Shown here one piece after another: positions 61,049 through 64,000 of a stretch of 64,000 bases of DNA. The DNA is from Cedecea sp000277545 (GTDB taxonomy: Bacteria; Pseudomonadota; Gammaproteobacteria; Enterobacterales; Enterobacteriaceae). Made by a program: the position numbers and the translations under genes. The notes beneath the pieces are model-generated. The model was not told the DNA's origin. It saw only the letters and a list, made by a program, of their open reading frames with translations, and searched no databases. The stretch lies in assembly GCA_050847315.1 (NCBI GenBank), contig CP193791.1, one strand, 5' to 3'. Every line of letters starts with the position of its first letter. The first letter of the stretch is position 1.

Positions 61049-61246
61049 TTATGCGTACGGCAGGCAAGCGACAACCAGGCCCAGATCCCCTTTGGAGACC
61101 ATGCCTTTCGGACGCAGATGACGTTTACGTTTGGTAGACTTTTTAGTCAGAATGTGACGCAGGTTAGCGTGCTTACGCTTAAAACCGCCAGAAGCAGTCT
61201 TTTTGAAGCGCTTAGCGGCGCCGCGTACTGTTTTGATCTTTGGCAT
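61049..61246 (-). CDS. rpmI: 50S ribosomal protein L35
   Basis: The 65-residue basic protein starts MPKIKTVRGAAKRFKKTASG, the L35 signature, with the KRKRHLRPKGMV segment. The frame could extend four codons upstream to another ATG, but the family start is used. The gap to infC is 91 bp, where the E. coli L20 translational operator lies. Confidence 0.98.
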   Translation of the reverse strand: MPKIKTVRGAAKRFKKTASGGFKRKHANLRHILTKKSTKRKRHLRPKGMVSKGDLGLVVACLPYA

Positions 61247-61337
61247 TTCAATTTCCACTTCGCATTGTTAATAAAACGAACCAGTAGGCGAACAAAACCC
61301 GCGAGGCCTAAGCCCCGCGGTCTGTTACTTGATGGCC

Positions 61338-61880
61338 TTACTGTTTCTTCTTCGGAGCAAGCACCATGATCATCTGGCGGCCTTCGATCTTCGTTGGGAA
61401 GGATTCGACCACTGCCAGTTCACTCAGATCGTCACGGACGCGGTTAAGCACTTCCATACCAATCTGTTGGTGTGCCATTTCACGCCCACGGAAACGCAGG
61501 GTGATTTTGGCTTTGTCTCCGTCTTCCAGAAAGCGAACCAGGCTGCGGAGTTTTACCTGATAGTCGCCATCATCGGTACCAGGTCGGAATTTAATTTCCT
61601 TAACCTGAATAACTTTTTGCTTCTTCTTCTGTTCCTTAGAAGATTTGCTTTTCTCGTAGAGGAACTTGCCGTAGTCCATGATGCGGCAAACAGGCGGCTC
61701 GGCGTTTGGACTGATTTCTACTAAATCAACCCCAGCCTCTTCGGCTTTTTCTAAAGCTTCATTCAGACTGACAATACCAATCTGCTCGCCATCAATACCG
61801 GTCAGACGAACCTCAGTGGCACGAATCTCTCTGTTAATGCGATTAGGACGCGCCGGTTGAACTCTTTTTCCGCCTTTAAT
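61338..61880 (-). CDS. infC: Translation initiation factor IF-3 (AUU start codon)
   Basis: The 180-residue factor begins at the rare codon ATT (61878-61880), preceded by GGAGGAATAAAGT, giving MKGGKRVQPARPNRINREIR. A conventional ATG exists only at codon 68 (MDYGKFLYEK), which would delete the N-terminal domain. IF-3 rejects non-canonical start codons and so limits its own synthesis; the AUU start is the basis of this loop in E. coli. The N domain (about 1-75), linker KSKSSKEQKKKQK and C domain are intact. It starts 3 bp after the thrS stop. Confidence 0.97.
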   Translation of the reverse strand: MKGGKRVQPARPNRINREIRATEVRLTGIDGEQIGIVSLNEALEKAEEAGVDLVEISPNAEPPVCRIMDYGKFLYEKSKSSKEQKKKQKVIQVKEIKFRPGTDDGDYQVKLRSLVRFLEDGDKAKITLRFRGREMAHQQIGMEVLNRVRDDLSELAVVESFPTKIEGRQMIMVLAPKKKQ

Positions 61881-61883
61881 ACT

Positions 61884-63812
61884 TTATTCCTCCAGTTGAT
61901 GAAGATTGCGGCTGCGAATTTCTTGCTGCAGCTTTTCAATCAATTCGTTGACGTCCATGCTCCCCAGGTCTTTGCCGCGGCGGGTACGAACGGCAACTTT
62001 GCCTGCTTCGACCTCTTTATCGCCACAAACCAGCATATAAGGGACACGACGTAACGTGTGTTCACGGATTTTAAAGCCTATCTTCTCATTTCTCAAGTCT
62101 GCTTTTACGCGAATGCCCGCATTTTGGAGTTTACGAGTCAATTCGTTAACGTATTCTGCCTGGCCGTCGGTGATATTCATCACCACGGCCTGCACCGGAG
62201 CAAGCCAGGTTGGGAAGAAACCAGCAAACTCTTCGGTCAGAATACCGATAAAGCGTTCCATTGAACCTAAAATGGCGCGGTGAATCATTACCGGCACCAA
62301 ACGCTCGTTATTTTCGCCAATATAGGAGGCGTTCAAGCGGGTTGGCAGGGAGAAGTCAAGCTGAACGGTACCACACTGCCATGCACGATCCAGGCAGTCA
62401 TACAGCGTGAACTCAATTTTCGGGCCGTAGAATGCACCTTCACCCGGCTGATAGTCAAACGGGATATTGTTTTCCTGCAATGCAACAGCCAGATCCGCTT
62501 CCGCGCGATCCCACATTTCGTCACTGCCGATGCGTTTTTCCGGACGGGTAGACAGTTTCACCACGATTTTCTCGAAACCGAAGGTGCTGTACATGTCGTA
62601 GACCATGCGGATACAGCTGTTTACTTCATCGCGAACCTGCTCTTCAGTACAGAAGATGTGGGCGTCGTCCTGAGTAAAGCCGCGAACACGCATCAGGCCA
62701 TGCAGCGCGCCCGAAGGCTCATTGCGGTGGCAGCTACCAAATTCCGCCATACGCAGCGGCAGGTCGCGGTAGGACTTCAGGCCCTGGTTGAAGATCTGCA
62801 CGTGGCCCGGGCAGTTCATCGGTTTGATGCAGTATTCACGGTTCTCGGAAGAAGTGGTGAACATCGCGTCTTTGTAGTTATCCCAGTGGCCCGTTTTTTC
62901 CCACAGGACACGGTCCATCATGAACGGACCTTTTACTTCCTGGTACTGGTACTCTTTCAGCTTGGAACGGACGAACACTTCCAGCTCGCGGAAAATCGTC
63001 CAGCCGTCGTTGTGCCAGAACACCATACCCGGCGCTTCTTCCTGCATATGGTACAGGTCAAGCTGCTTGCCGATTTTGCGGTGATCGCGCTTGGATGCTT
63101 CTTCCAGACGCTGCAGATAAGCATTCAGCTGCTTTTTGTCCGCCCAGGCAGTGCCGTAGATACGCTGCAGCATCTTGTTATTGCTGTCACCGCGCCAGTA
63201 TGCACCGGAGGTTTTCTGCAGCTTGAAGTGATGGCAGAAACGCATGTTTGGCACATGTGGCCCGCGGCACATATCCACGTATTCCTCATGATGATACAAA
63301 CCTGGTTTGTCATCATGGCTGATGTTTTCATCAAGAATGGCAACTTTGTAGTTTTCGCCGCGGTTGACGAAAGTCTCACGCGCTTCCTGCCAGCTCACCT
63401 TTTTCTTGATAACGTCGTAATCTTTCTCGGCCAGCTCGTGCATACGCTTCTCGAGCAGCTCAAGATCTTCCTGCGTCAGGGTGTGGTCCAGATCAACGTC
63501 GTAGTAGAAACCGTTGTCGATAACCGGGCCGATCGCCATTTTAGTGTGCGGCCACAGCTGCTTGATGGCATGACCGAGCAGGTGAGCACAAGAGTGGCGA
63601 AGAATTTCCAGACCCGTTTCGTCTTTAGCGGTGATAATGGCGAGCTTCGCGTCGTTTTCGATAATATCGGAAGCATCAACCAGTTCACCGTCTACGCGGC
63701 CAGCGATACACGCTTTGGCAAGACCTGGACCGATGTCCAGCGCAACGTCCATTGGGCTAACGGGTTTGTCGTAATGGCGTTGGCTGCCATCAGGAAGAGT
63801 AATAACAGGCAT
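61884..63812 (-). CDS. thrS: Threonyl-tRNA synthetase
   Basis: The 642-residue enzyme has the E. coli length. Domains in order: TGS (1-61), editing domain with His73-x3-His77 (HSCAHLLGH) and the CRGPH metal motif, class II catalytic core with zinc ligands (MNCPGHVQIF) and the C-terminal anticodon domain. The editing site removes Ser from tRNA-Thr. It represses its own translation by binding the leader upstream. Confidence 0.98.
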   Translation of the reverse strand: MPVITLPDGSQRHYDKPVSPMDVALDIGPGLAKACIAGRVDGELVDASDIIENDAKLAIITAKDETGLEILRHSCAHLLGHAIKQLWPHTKMAIGPVIDNGFYYDVDLDHTLTQEDLELLEKRMHELAEKDYDVIKKKVSWQEARETFVNRGENYKVAILDENISHDDKPGLYHHEEYVDMCRGPHVPNMRFCHHFKLQKTSGAYWRGDSNNKMLQRIYGTAWADKKQLNAYLQRLEEASKRDHRKIGKQLDLYHMQEEAPGMVFWHNDGWTIFRELEVFVRSKLKEYQYQEVKGPFMMDRVLWEKTGHWDNYKDAMFTTSSENREYCIKPMNCPGHVQIFNQGLKSYRDLPLRMAEFGSCHRNEPSGALHGLMRVRGFTQDDAHIFCTEEQVRDEVNSCIRMVYDMYSTFGFEKIVVKLSTRPEKRIGSDEMWDRAEADLAVALQENNIPFDYQPGEGAFYGPKIEFTLYDCLDRAWQCGTVQLDFSLPTRLNASYIGENNERLVPVMIHRAILGSMERFIGILTEEFAGFFPTWLAPVQAVVMNITDGQAEYVNELTRKLQNAGIRVKADLRNEKIGFKIREHTLRRVPYMLVCGDKEVEAGKVAVRTRRGKDLGSMDVNELIEKLQQEIRSRNLHQLEE

Positions 63813-64000
63813 GTTAAGTCCTTATCTGCAGTGGTGACCCACACGAAAGATCACATACAGTAGAGAAATTGGATTTAGAACAACTCGTTGCGTAACCATT
63901 TGACCAACAATCGCCGAATTGGTACGCAGTCTGGTGTACAAATGAAAATGGCATCACTGCCATCTCACCTGAATCGCAGATGGTAACACTAACAGGAAGG
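63813..64000 (-). promoter_or_regulatory. thrS leader with tRNA-like autoregulatory operator
   Basis: On the minus strand the bases just before thrS include TTCGTGTGGGTCACCACTGC (63828-63847). These form a hairpin whose loop carries CGT, the anticodon mimic of tRNA-Thr in E. coli thrS operator domain 2. An AAGGA site follows before the ATG. More structured bases (GCGTAACCATTTGACCAAC region) extend upstream. The window ends before the promoter is certain. Confidence 0.8.

Noticed and set aside
62280..63863. 527-codon open frame opposite thrS
   Set aside because: Antisense shadow; the thrS frame is complete and conserved over its length.

Overview
The window is a contiguous piece of a chromosome from a member of the Enterobacteriaceae. 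Gene content and order follow the Escherichia coli 37-39 min region almost gene for gene: mepH-sodB-ynhF-purR-punR-punC-cfa-ribE-mdtK-tRNA-Val-pykF-lpp-ldtE-sufEDSCBA-menI-ydiJ-ydiK-rprA-ppsA-ppsR-aroH-hemP-selO-rflP-nlpC-btuDEC-ihfA-pheTSM-rplT-rpmI-infC-thrS. Protein lengths and signature residues agree with the E. coli proteins as I remember them. The genus cannot be fixed from sequence alone. Several insertions that K-12 lacks (a hemin operon, a TonB receptor with esterases, an orphan 6-phospho-beta-glucosidase, a trimeric autotransporter) point to a relative such as Klebsiella, Enterobacter or Cedecea.

Layout. 1-6.2 kb: murein endopeptidase end, Fe-superoxide dismutase, purine control (purR, punR/punC) and cyclopropane fatty acid synthase. 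6.2-10.1 kb: an orphan GH1 phospho-glucosidase behind CRP-like and GalR/AscG-like sites, riboflavin synthase and the MdtK efflux pump. 10.2-14.6 kb: three tRNA-Val(GAC) genes. The outer two are identical over 83 bp and bracket accessory cargo: a 46-residue Cys-ended peptide, a RidA-like protein, an HSL-type esterase, a LysR regulator and a TetX-like flavin monooxygenase. 14.6-23.7 kb: pykF, lpp, ldtE and the Fe-S assembly operon sufABCDSE (minus strand) behind a Fur box. 23.7-28 kb: an AT-rich accessory patch with a short YadA-type adhesin, a UbiB/ABC1 paralogue and a CPBP protease. 28-33.3 kb: menI, ydiJ, ydiK and the sRNA rprA. 33.3-38.1 kb: a Fur-type iron cluster made of an FhuA/FoxA-class receptor and two exported esterases. 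38.1-43 kb: ppsA/ppsR and aroH. 43-49 kb: the hemin uptake operon hemP-hemR-hemS-hmuTUV. 49-56.4 kb: selO, a degenerate EAL protein, a LacI regulator, nlpC, btuCED and a MarR-GNAT fusion. 56.5-64 kb: ihfA and the translation block pheMST, rplT, rpmI, infC, thrS with its attenuator and autoregulatory leader.

How the genes work together. Iron is the recurring theme: sodB, suf, the siderophore cluster and the hemin operon respond to iron in relatives, and Fur-like boxes precede the last three. Carbon flux at PEP/pyruvate is represented by pykF and ppsA (each with a Cra-like site), ppsR and aroH (TrpR operator). Purine control is represented by PurR with two self-operators and a PUR-like box between ydiJ and ydiK.

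The strongest candidates for something undescribed are the receptor-plus-two-exported-esterases cluster, the adhesin stalk of 18 heptads each with Gln at position 1 and Asn at position 5, the orphan Cys-terminal 46-residue peptide, and the tRNA-bracketed island. No phage, transposase or CRISPR array was seen.
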